A stretch of 43,336 nt of DNA from SZUA-359 sp039809125. Its GTDB lineage: Bacteria; Patescibacteriota; Saccharimonadia; Saccharimonadales; Saccharimonadaceae. The notes below the pieces were generated by a model, which was not told the origin of the DNA, did no database searches, and saw only the letters and a program-made list of their open reading frames with translations. The position numbers and the translations under genes are program-made. Location: assembly GCA_039809125.1 (NCBI GenBank), contig JBDHUM010000005.1:1-43336 (forward strand). Reading direction: 5' to 3'. Of this stretch, positions 23,110 through 30,379 are shown one piece after another. The first letter of the stretch is position 1; the number at the start of each line of letters is the position of its first letter.

Positions 23110-24672
23110 ATGGATGCTCTCAATCAAAAAGGCCAGACCTTAGTTCAGCGGCTGATGCAAATTCGGCAGCAGGATAGCGAACGTTCGCAGCAAACGATGC
23201 ATGCAGAAAAAGTGCATGTGGTTGGTGTTGGTGGTGCGGTGACGGCCGCCTATGAGCAACTTCGCAACGCAGCAGCTAATACAGAAGAGCATCTGCTATT
23301 ACAAAACGCCATCCGTCGTTTCTACCGGCAACTTTTTATCACGCGTGATAGCGCTACAATTTTGCGCAGTGGTAACGAGCTGGCTGTTGAATTAACCCTC
23401 GCTGGCTATATTCCAAACGATCAGCTTGATAAAAATCAAATCGAAGCAATTTCACAACTTGCCACTAGGTATTACGCGGCTTACGAGCACATTCTAAATC
23501 AGCCTAATATTCATGTCAGTCGAGCGAACGTTTGGACGCTTGATGTGCTGGCTGTCGAAATCGAATCTATTATTAATGATCATGCACGTCGCAATGCTTT
23601 TGTGGAATTTGCGCACACCGAGCTGTCGTCACAAATCAACGAGTCAGTAATCGGTGAAAAATCAGTCGATGACTTTGGAGCGGCACTCTATGTGGCAATT
23701 CACTATGCACTACTCAAATCTGATGATGCAACAATTCGAACAGTACTGCTTGGTCGCTATCATGTTGAGCCTGGCTCTATTGAACAGTACCTCACGATCA
23801 ATCAGCATCTTGATAAACTGCTTGGTTCATCGTATGTCGATAAATTGAAGCATGTCGTGGATCGGTTGGGAGCGCCCCTACGAATTTTACGCCATATGAT
23901 CGATGAGCGGACAGATATAGATACGCTACTACCGCGCCGTCAATCTTTTTTGGAAGAGTATGAAAAACAAGTTGTTGCCGAATATGAACTTGTAGGTAAA
24001 CGGATTAATAGGGCAATTATTCGCAGTGTAATTTTCTTAATTATTACTAAATTTTTGATTGGTATTGCCATTGAGGTGCCCTATGATCTTTGGGCACACG
24101 GCGCTATATTAATGGTGCCGCTTGCGATCAACCTACTGTTTCCACCACTCTATATGTTGGCGCTGCGAGCAACTCACACACTGCCGTCCTATGCTAATAC
24201 CGCAGCGCTAGTTGATCGTATTGATTCAATGCTATACGGCGATAAAATTGTCCTAAGTAAATCGGCGATTAGTGGTCGAACTTATAGTAAAACGTTCTCT
24301 TTAATCTATGTATTAATCGGTCTAATTGTATTTAGTGGCGTAATTTATCTACTACTCAAGCTTAATTTTTCATTTGTGCACATTGCAATATTCTTTGTAT
24401 TTTTATCAGCAGCAAGTTTTCTTGGTTTTCGTTTGAGCCGGTTGATTCGAGAGTTGGAAGTCGTTAAAAGCACCTCAAACGGCATGACGTTTGTCCGTGA
24501 TATTCTATACCTTCCATTTGTTGTAGTAGGGCAGTGGATGAGCGACAAGTATAGTCGGGTCAATATCGTTACGATTGTTCTCGATATGCTAATCGAGCTA
24601 CCGTTAAAAACCATTCTTCGTCTCATTCGCCAATGGGGTGCCTTCATCGACGATCGAAAGGATCGTTTGTAG
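23110..24672 (+). CDS. Conserved-looking membrane protein of unknown function
   Basis: 520 residues, family not recognised. The first 300 residues are soluble and helical. Then come two hydrophobic segments (about 300-345, with IRSVIFLIITKFLIGIAIE) and, after a short soluble loop, two more (about 400-445). The C-terminus ends with amphipathic helices. AGGAG lies just before ATG (23110), and a TATCAT box lies upstream. It is divergent from the HAD gene and 11 bases ahead of folD, so the two are probably cotranscribed. Confidence 0.8.
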   Translation: MDALNQKGQTLVQRLMQIRQQDSERSQQTMHAEKVHVVGVGGAVTAAYEQLRNAAANTEEHLLLQNAIRRFYRQLFITRDSATILRSGNELAVELTLAGYIPNDQLDKNQIEAISQLATRYYAAYEHILNQPNIHVSRANVWTLDVLAVEIESIINDHARRNAFVEFAHTELSSQINESVIGEKSVDDFGAALYVAIHYALLKSDDATIRTVLLGRYHVEPGSIEQYLTINQHLDKLLGSSYVDKLKHVVDRLGAPLRILRHMIDERTDIDTLLPRRQSFLEEYEKQVVAEYELVGKRINRAIIRSVIFLIITKFLIGIAIEVPYDLWAHGAILMVPLAINLLFPPLYMLALRATHTLPSYANTAALVDRIDSMLYGDKIVLSKSAISGRTYSKTFSLIYVLIGLIVFSGVIYLLLKLNFSFVHIAIFFVFLSAASFLGFRLSRLIRELEVVKSTSNGMTFVRDILYLPFVVVGQWMSDKYSRVNIVTIVLDMLIELPLKTILRLIRQWGAFIDDRKDRL

Positions 24673-24683
24673 CCTGATCGTTT

Positions 24684-25499
24684 ATGGCAAAACTTTTATA
24701 TGGCAGAGAGCTAGCGCTTTACATAAAAAATCGTCAAGCTAAACAGGTACGTGCGTTGCGTCAAGCTCATGGCCTTATACCAAAGCTAGTGATTATTCAA
24801 AGCATCAATGCATCTGACATTATTGAAACGTACGTACGTATAAAAAAGCAGTATGCCGAGGATATTTTAATTGAAGTTGATATTGTTCGGTGCAGCCAGG
24901 TCGATATGAAAGGCGCAATAGATAAGGCCAATCGCGACACGTCGGTGCACGGTATTGTTTTACAGTTGCCAATTGACGACATAAAGCAAACTGATGAAAT
25001 TGTCGAACGCATTAGACCAGAAAAAGACGTAGATGGCCTCGGCAGCAAGGCAAAGTTTGTTTCGGCAACGGCCGAAGCGATCGATTGGCTTATAGCTGGC
25101 CTTGGTATTGAACTAGCGTCGAAAAAAATTGTTATTGTTGGACGAGGCAGGTTAATTGGGATGCCACTTAGTAATATGTGGCGACAACGGGGCTTGAACG
25201 TATCAACCCTTGACAAGACAACAACAAGTAACGATGAAATAATTCGTGGTAGTGAACTCGTAGTCAGTGCCACTGGCACGCCTGGACTATTAACAAATAA
25301 GGTCATTAGCTCTGGCACAATTGTGATTGACGCTGGGACGGCTAGTGAGTCCGGTGTGATTGTTGGTGATGCATCCGATGAGTTATATAACCGTGATGAT
25401 ATTACTATCACTGCACAAAAGGGAGGGGTTGGTCCGCTCACTATTTGTCTGATGTTTGACCACGTAATTCGAGCCTGTCAGGCTGCTGTAATCAAGTAA
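24684..25499 (+). CDS. folD: Methylenetetrahydrofolate dehydrogenase/cyclohydrolase
   Basis: 271 residues. It interconverts 5,10-methylene-, methenyl- and 10-formyl-tetrahydrofolate using NADP, in the cytoplasm. Signatures: TYVRIKKQY with the catalytic lysine region, GIVLQLPI, RPEKDVDGL, the nucleotide-binding VGRGRLIGMP and GGVGPLT near the C-terminus. It is slightly shorter than the usual 280-300 residues. No Shine-Dalgarno is seen; it follows the membrane protein by 11 bases and converges with the response regulator gene, whose end abuts its stop. Confidence 0.95.
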   Translation: MAKLLYGRELALYIKNRQAKQVRALRQAHGLIPKLVIIQSINASDIIETYVRIKKQYAEDILIEVDIVRCSQVDMKGAIDKANRDTSVHGIVLQLPIDDIKQTDEIVERIRPEKDVDGLGSKAKFVSATAEAIDWLIAGLGIELASKKIVIVGRGRLIGMPLSNMWRQRGLNVSTLDKTTTSNDEIIRGSELVVSATGTPGLLTNKVISSGTIVIDAGTASESGVIVGDASDELYNRDDITITAQKGGVGPLTICLMFDHVIRACQAAVIK

Positions 25500-25883
25500 T
25501 CATTTTTCTTTTGTTGTGTTTGATTCAAGAATTTTGATCACTTCGGCAACCACTTGTCGCGGGGTATGCTCTGCCTTAATGATATAGCCGGCGATGGCGT
25601 GCTTTTTGAGACTCTCTGGTCCTTCTTCACCAAAATTGGTTAAGATTAAAACTGGAATCGATGCACCCCAATCATGGCTGCGAATTTCTGCCAGAGTTGC
25701 ATCACCGTTGATGTAAGGCATTTGTAAATCGAGCAGAATTATGTCAGGTTGAAACACTTTTACCAGTTCAATACCGCTCTTGCCGTTATCGGCAATCTGT
25801 ACATCAAACCCTTCGCTCTCAAACTTCATCCGATACATTTGGTTGATCATCGGATCATCTTCGATGATGGCAATTTTCGTCAT
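25500..25883 (-). CDS. Single-domain response regulator (CheY-like receiver)
   Basis: 127 residues from ATG 25883; nine extra upstream codons are open but a TATACT box (25896-25891) ends 7 bases before this ATG, which decides the start. Receiver-domain residues are present: IIEDDP (acidic pair), ILLDLQMP with the phosphoacceptor Asp, LILTNFGE with the conserved Thr, and IIKAEHTP with the Lys. There is no output domain and no histidine kinase in this window, so it acts through a partner protein or is an orphan. Confidence 0.92.
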   Translation of the reverse strand: MTKIAIIEDDPMINQMYRMKFESEGFDVQIADNGKSGIELVKVFQPDIILLDLQMPYINGDATLAEIRSHDWGASIPVLILTNFGEEGPESLKKHAIAGYIIKAEHTPRQVVAEVIKILESNTTKEK

Positions 25884-25905
25884 GTCTTCTAGTATAACAG
25901 CAACG

Positions 25906-25935
25906 AACAACCCCCGTCGAATGACGAGGGTTGTT
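25906..25935 (-). terminator. Terminator after the DUF11/PKD surface-protein gene
   Basis: A 13-bp stem (AACAACCCCCGTC with GACGAGGGTTGTT, one mismatch) and loop GAAT, 49 bases after the surface-protein stop on the minus strand. The T tract is weak. It also separates that gene from the response regulator promoter. Confidence 0.6.
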
Positions 25936-25983
25936 GCGGTGTGAGAGTTGCCTCCCGAGGGTGTGTTCGAGCGGTCAATCTCT

Positions 25984-28542
25984 CTAGTTGTTGCGTCGAC
26001 CAGCTACTGCGTAGTAGGTTGCAGCAGTGGCTGCGCCGAGGCTAAGTGTCAATGCTACAGCGCTACCGAGACCAGTCTTTGGAAGTTCTATAGGAGTTTC
26101 TTCCTCTTCTTCGACACAGTCTGGGCTGTTTGCTGGCATATCTTCTTTGCCAGGAACTGGACACATTTCTTCAGGTTTGTCACATTTCGATAGGTCGCTT
26201 GTGTAAGGGGCGACATTTTCCTGGCCCTTTTCGACAAGTTCGATGACACCAGTTTCAGTGTTACAAGCCTTCACTTTTTCAACTTCTGGTTGTTCTGGTT
26301 TTTCAACTGTAACAGTTGCATCGTCACAATCATCACCAGCCTGGCCAGGGTTATTAACCTCAGTTGCGTCAACACAAGCAGTGTTTACAAGAGCACCAGC
26401 AACGTAGGTAGTTACTTTAGCGGTGAGTGTAAAGGTTTTGCTTTCGCCGACTGCTAGGCTTACTGTTGCAGTCCAGCTTGATCCATCAGCTGCGACGGTA
26501 CCTTCTGATGCTCCGGTCAGGGTGACACCTGTAGGGGCTTTGTCAGTAACAACCGCGTTTACAAGGTTAACATTTCCAGTGTTAGTTACAACGAGACGGT
26601 ACTGGTAAGGAGTATTGAGAGCTACTTCAGTTTCGTCAGTTGTGTTACCGTTTGCATCGATTACTGTTTTATCGATTTTTACACCTGGGTTTTGTTCAAC
26701 CGGCTTTTCGTCGATAGTAACGTTGAGCGCACAGTTTGGACCGCTGACTGGTATAACTTTACCGTCTACCATGAAGTTTACCGTCATAGTTACGTGGTAA
26801 GTACCAGCATTTGCGTAGTTGTGTGTGCTAGTTAGGCCAGCAACTGTTTGACTTGTACCGTCACCATAGGCGAAGGTTACGTTCTTGATGCTAGCACCGT
26901 TTTTAGCTGTTGCCTTTCCGGCGAAGCTAACTTGTGTGCGTGAGATCTTTTTGAAAGTAAGCTCGTCACATGAATATACAGGTACAACAGGTTTTTTCTC
27001 AATTGTTACAGGTACTGTACACTGAGGACCGTTTGCAGAAACAGTCTTGCCGTCAACCGTAAAGTTCACAGTAACTTTAGCGGTGTAGGTGCCAGCAGCA
27101 GCGTAGTCGTGGTTAACGGTAGCGCTTGCGCTAGTGGCAGTTTTACCGTCACCAAAGTCGAAGCTGTAGTTTTTGATCACAGCACCGTTTTTAGCAGTTG
27201 CTTTAGCGGTGAAGGCAACATTTGTTCGGCTAATTTTGCTAAGTGTAAGATCGTCACAAGTATATACTGGTTTTGGAGTCTCTGGTGTTTCAACAGTTGC
27301 GTCGTCACAGTCATCCGGGTTTTCCTCGGTAACAGGTGCGTTTACACAAGCCGTGTTCTTAGTGTTCTTAAGCTCTTTAGTAGCTTTGGCAGTTAGCTTA
27401 ATAGTAACTGAGTCACCGTGGCCAAGGTTGGCAATGGTCATTGACCATTTTTTACCATTGGCGCTTACTGTACCTTTATCAGCTTTTAGGAAAACAATTC
27501 CTTCAGGTGCATTGTCGCTGACAACAACATCTTTTAGATCAACGTCACCTTTATTTGTTACAACAAGTGTGTAAATAAACGGTGCATTTACCTGAACAGT
27601 GTCATGCTCTTTGCCGTTTACTTTTTTGTCGATAACTACTTTACGATCGTGGGTACGTACCCAAGCGTCGTCACAGTCATCCTTTGTGTTCTTAGTTTCC
27701 TTAATATCAACACAGGCTATGTTTTGTACTTCATTTAGGAACTGTTCTTTAGCAACGGCGTGAATTAGGATTGTTAGTGAAGCACCAACTTTTAATTCAG
27801 GAATAGTATAGCTAAATACGTTGTTCTTAACTGTGCCTGGTTTTGCACTCGTAAAGGTAACTCCTTTAGGAGCGTTGTCGGTAACGACTGCATTCTTGAG
27901 TGTTACGTCGCCAGTGTTCTTGACTACCAAGCGGTAGGCAAATGGCATGTCCTCACCAACAATACCGTGTTCTTTAGGTTCGCTGAGGTTACGGTCTGTT
28001 AATACAGATTTCTGAATCTCAACTTTAGGATTGCTAGGTGGAGTAACGGTGTTGGTACCTTTTACAGGGTTACCACATTCTTTTATGACAGCGCCAAGGA
28101 ATTGGCCTTTACTGTCGGTAAACACGTAAGCTTCAAGTGAGTTAGACAAGAACGAAACACTTGGTGTACGTGTGTAAAATGTAGTTTTACCATACGTTAC
28201 TTTTGTTGAGCCTGGAATAAACTGTCGACCAGCTGTTAAGGCATTTTTAGCTACAGTCTTACTGCTGACGGTAACTGTACCATTCTTGTTTACCAAACCG
28301 TTCACAACACGAGCTTCATTAACGATGCTCTTTGTTAGGCCAAAGTACGTGTAAATGTCCTTTGTCCCATTAACGTTGGCTTCGTATTTGGCGCGTAATT
28401 CGCCAATCGACTGAACACCACATCGGATAACCGAGTTGTCGCTACAATCTTGAGCGTTCGCGGCACTATAGAAGTTGTTGTAGCCAACAAAAGCTGCAAC
28501 AGCGATCATAGCGCCAGTTACATAATATTTAATTCCTCGCAT
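25984..28542 (-). CDS. Large surface protein with DUF11 and PKD domains and LPKTG anchor
   Basis: 852 residues from ATG 28542, chosen over an upstream ATG at 28572 because GGAAGGA lies 8 bases before it and the signal peptide (MRGIKYYVTGAMIAVAAFVG...ANAQ) starts there. Order: signal peptide; N-terminal domain to about 165; two DUF11 repeats (VEIQKSVL..., VVIDKKV...) with the T-N-x-G-D-V core; two PKD repeats (residues about 435-620), each starting Y(T/S)CD(D/E)LT; a third DUF11; a Cys/Pro/Glu-rich linker; ELPKTG, a hydrophobic helix and RRNN. A sortase would anchor it to the cell wall. It probably contributes to contact with the host cell. Strong promoter at 28592-28620. Confidence 0.92.
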   Translation of the reverse strand: MRGIKYYVTGAMIAVAAFVGYNNFYSAANAQDCSDNSVIRCGVQSIGELRAKYEANVNGTKDIYTYFGLTKSIVNEARVVNGLVNKNGTVTVSSKTVAKNALTAGRQFIPGSTKVTYGKTTFYTRTPSVSFLSNSLEAYVFTDSKGQFLGAVIKECGNPVKGTNTVTPPSNPKVEIQKSVLTDRNLSEPKEHGIVGEDMPFAYRLVVKNTGDVTLKNAVVTDNAPKGVTFTSAKPGTVKNNVFSYTIPELKVGASLTILIHAVAKEQFLNEVQNIACVDIKETKNTKDDCDDAWVRTHDRKVVIDKKVNGKEHDTVQVNAPFIYTLVVTNKGDVDLKDVVVSDNAPEGIVFLKADKGTVSANGKKWSMTIANLGHGDSVTIKLTAKATKELKNTKNTACVNAPVTEENPDDCDDATVETPETPKPVYTCDDLTLSKISRTNVAFTAKATAKNGAVIKNYSFDFGDGKTATSASATVNHDYAAAGTYTAKVTVNFTVDGKTVSANGPQCTVPVTIEKKPVVPVYSCDELTFKKISRTQVSFAGKATAKNGASIKNVTFAYGDGTSQTVAGLTSTHNYANAGTYHVTMTVNFMVDGKVIPVSGPNCALNVTIDEKPVEQNPGVKIDKTVIDANGNTTDETEVALNTPYQYRLVVTNTGNVNLVNAVVTDKAPTGVTLTGASEGTVAADGSSWTATVSLAVGESKTFTLTAKVTTYVAGALVNTACVDATEVNNPGQAGDDCDDATVTVEKPEQPEVEKVKACNTETGVIELVEKGQENVAPYTSDLSKCDKPEEMCPVPGKEDMPANSPDCVEEEEETPIELPKTGLGSAVALTLSLGAATAATYYAVAGRRNN

Positions 28543-28591
28543 AAACCATTCCTTCCTGCACTCCACATGCAATTTAATAGGTTCGTATTAA

Positions 28592-28620
28592 ATATTAGCA
28601 CGTTATCGACAAATTGTCAA
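28592..28620 (-). promoter_or_regulatory. Strong promoter of the LPKTG surface protein
   Basis: -35 TTGACA (28620-28615), 17-bp spacer and -10 TAATAT (28597-28592) on the minus strand, about 50 bases before ATG. It is the best sigma-70-like match noted in the window. Confidence 0.75.
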
Positions 28621-28654
28621 TATATATTTACAATATACTTATGCTTTGCTTAGA

Positions 28655-28691
28655 TTTACCTCTGTTAACGATTTTTGTTAACAGAGGTAAA
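28655..28691. promoter_or_regulatory. Perfect 15-bp inverted repeat upstream of the surface-protein promoter
   Basis: TTTACCTCTGTTAAC and its exact complement surround a 7-base loop (GATTTTT). It lies 35 bases upstream of the -35 box and 100 bases before tRNA-Glu. No T tract follows on either strand, which argues against a simple terminator; each arm contains the palindrome GTTAAC. It may be an operator or a transcript boundary. Confidence 0.5.
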
Positions 28692-28792
28692 GTGATTTGA
28701 TGTAATTTGTTGTAAATAAGTATAGGTTAGAGAGTGGTATTGCGAAACGTCCAGGGGTGGGGTATAATATGCAAGCTATCCGCTTATCATTT

Positions 28793-28867
28793 GGTCTCAT
28801 CGTCTAACGGTTAGGACACCAGGTTTTCATCCTGGCAATCCGGGTTCGATTCCCGGTGAGATCACCA
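28793..28867 (+). tRNA. tRNA-Glu (anticodon UUC)
   Basis: 75 bases with encoded CCA: acceptor GGTCTCA/TGAGATC, anticodon arm CCAGG/CCTGG with loop TTTTCAT (anticodon TTC), T-loop GTTCGATTC. A TATAAT -10 box lies at 28773-28778, 14 bases before the 5' end. A terminator follows, and a 24-base copy of its 3' end recurs at 28991-29014. Confidence 0.95.
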
Positions 28868-28906
28868 AAAAAGTCGCTTACTCCTTCTGGAGTAGGCGAT
28901 TTTTTT
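28867..28906 (+). terminator. Terminator of tRNA-Glu
   Basis: Six A, then a GTCGCTTACTCC arm, loop TTCT, GGAGTAGGCGA and a run of seven T. One bulged G and one G-U pair. Same form as the tRNA-Arg and displaced tRNA-Lys terminators. Confidence 0.8.
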
Positions 28907-28990
28907 AAGTGGGTACTTACCCGCCGAATCGAACCCGTCGCGGTTCGCTATTGCCCGGTTGTTTGCGACAACGGCGCAATATACCTTAGT

Positions 28991-29046
28991 ATTCCCGGTG
29001 AGATCACCAAAAAAAATGCTTATTCTTTTAGCGAATAGGCATTTTT
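28991..29046 (+). repeat. Second copy of the tRNA-Glu 3' end with its own terminator
   Basis: Bases 28991-29014 repeat 28849-28872 exactly (24 bases: T-stem end, acceptor, CCA and A tract). They are followed by a new hairpin, AAAAAATGCTTATTC/GAATAGGCATTTTTT (about 29009-29046), with the same design but a different stem sequence. Downstream, 29073-29091 resembles 28930-28948 (14 of 19 positions). This points to repeated recombination at the tRNA end rather than simple slippage. Confidence 0.7.
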
Positions 29047-29185
29047 TCTTTGCCGAGTTTACTCGGAATAAGCGAACTCGACGTGGCTCGGACGTCAGGG
29101 AGCGTAAGTGTTGTATGAGAAAAATACCGAAAGTTGTATTATAGTCATAAGGGTTCACGTGTAAAATCAAATAGGAGAAACAAAT

Positions 29186-29932
29186 ATGAGTACAAAAGAG
29201 AGTTTGCCAGACCAAAACAATTTTGGTGTAGAGATCGAAACTTCAACAGACACTTCAGGTCATGAGAGTGAGGGTCGACTTTCGGATGCTTTAGAGTTTC
29301 TTAATAACATCCGTCCAACTGCTTTAGCTAGAGTGAGTCTAGAGCTCAAAAGTGCCAGTGATGCATTTGAGGCATCGGCTTCCGAGTTTGAGAGAAGGCG
29401 TCAAGTGTTCATGAATGCCTCAGAGAATGGCTTGAATGAAGACGACGCGTTTAAAGTGGCTTTTCCAGAAACAGATGATCCTCAAAAAAAGTTTGAGGAG
29501 CTGAAAAAAAAGACGACAGAATTATACGATGCAAGAAATGCAATAGATGCTAATAGGGAGGAGTGGCGCGAAGCTGAAACTTCTCGAACTGCAGAGATGG
29601 AGGAGGCAGAGAGAACCGGAATTCCACTACGCTTCCCGTCTAGCCCGCTTTATCCTGATGGTGACCCACACCTAGCTGACTGTGTCCATGGATGCGATGT
29701 TAAAATAAGTCATAACTCTACCACAGTACTTGGTTTTGGAGTAAATGCCACTGGTTTTCCTGGGATGTCACTTACTGAAGAGCAGCTACACGACTTAGTA
29801 AATCATCCTGATTCACCAGGTAATGAGGCCGTTGTAGAGGCATTACTGAAATTTCGAGACGCATGTGCTGTTTTGCAGGATCGAATTCAAGATGATAAAA
29901 CAAACAACCAAGCTAATACAGATTTAAATTAA
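29186..29932 (+). CDS. Hypothetical charged, coiled-coil-like protein
   Basis: 248 residues, family not recognised. A good Shine-Dalgarno, AGGAGA, lies 7 bases before ATG. Residues 30-145 are rich in Ala, Glu, Arg and Lys with heptad-like spacing (LELKSASDAFEASASEFERR, EELKKKTTELYDARNAID), so a coiled coil is likely. The C-terminal part has DPHLADCVHGCDVKISHN (two Cys, two His), which might bind a metal, and a LTEEQLHDLVNHP stretch. No signal peptide or membrane helix. It lies right after the duplicated tRNA-Glu tail, a common place for acquired genes. Confidence 0.75.
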   Translation: MSTKESLPDQNNFGVEIETSTDTSGHESEGRLSDALEFLNNIRPTALARVSLELKSASDAFEASASEFERRRQVFMNASENGLNEDDAFKVAFPETDDPQKKFEELKKKTTELYDARNAIDANREEWREAETSRTAEMEEAERTGIPLRFPSSPLYPDGDPHLADCVHGCDVKISHNSTTVLGFGVNATGFPGMSLTEEQLHDLVNHPDSPGNEAVVEALLKFRDACAVLQDRIQDDKTNNQANTDLN

Positions 29933-30032
29933 TATAATTTTTATAGAATAAAATCTGTTGACACTTAATAGTACTGCCTCTATGGCAAAATTGTAATCGG
30001 AAGTGATTACTATCGTAATTAGCCTCGAGTAG

Positions 30033-30358
30033 GAAGCCACTATTTTTTATGGCGTTGATTCTAAATCATCAAAATTAACTAAATATCACAGTTCTAGGCG
30101 CAGTATTAAAAAATGCAAAGAAGGCTGGATCAGTAATTGGAAAGCAGTTTTTGTAACCTATGTCGGCGAGTCACTTACTAAACTCAGCGACTCGCTTGCC
30201 TGGGTGAAGTATTTTCACCACTGTGTTGGTTTGATGCCAAAACTTTGCTTGATACCAGTAGTTTGCTACTAGTTTATGGGATGGTTAGCCTGATTGTTTG
30301 TTGTGGAACAATTACTTTGGCTTACGTTGCGTATCAAAAATGTGATTTGCTAACGTAA
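30033..30358 (+). pseudogene. Possible frameshifted remnant of a small membrane protein
   Basis: In the 447-base gap between two genes, an open frame without a start (30033-30272) reads YGVDSKSSKLTKYH... and GWISNWKAVFVTYVGESL..., and a second frame (to TAA at 30356-30358) reads a hydrophobic stretch SSLLLVYGMVSLIVCCGTI. One base shift near 30255 would join them into a protein of about 110 residues. A TTGACA box at 29958-29963 lies upstream with only a poor -10. Weak evidence; the rest of the gap shows nothing definite. Confidence 0.25.
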
Positions 30359-30379
30359 TTTCAGACTATAGGTACTACT

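Noticed and set aside
29958..29986. A promoter for an unknown small RNA (TTGACA, 17 bp, TATGGC)
   Set aside because: The -10 match is poor and no terminator or structured RNA is evident downstream.
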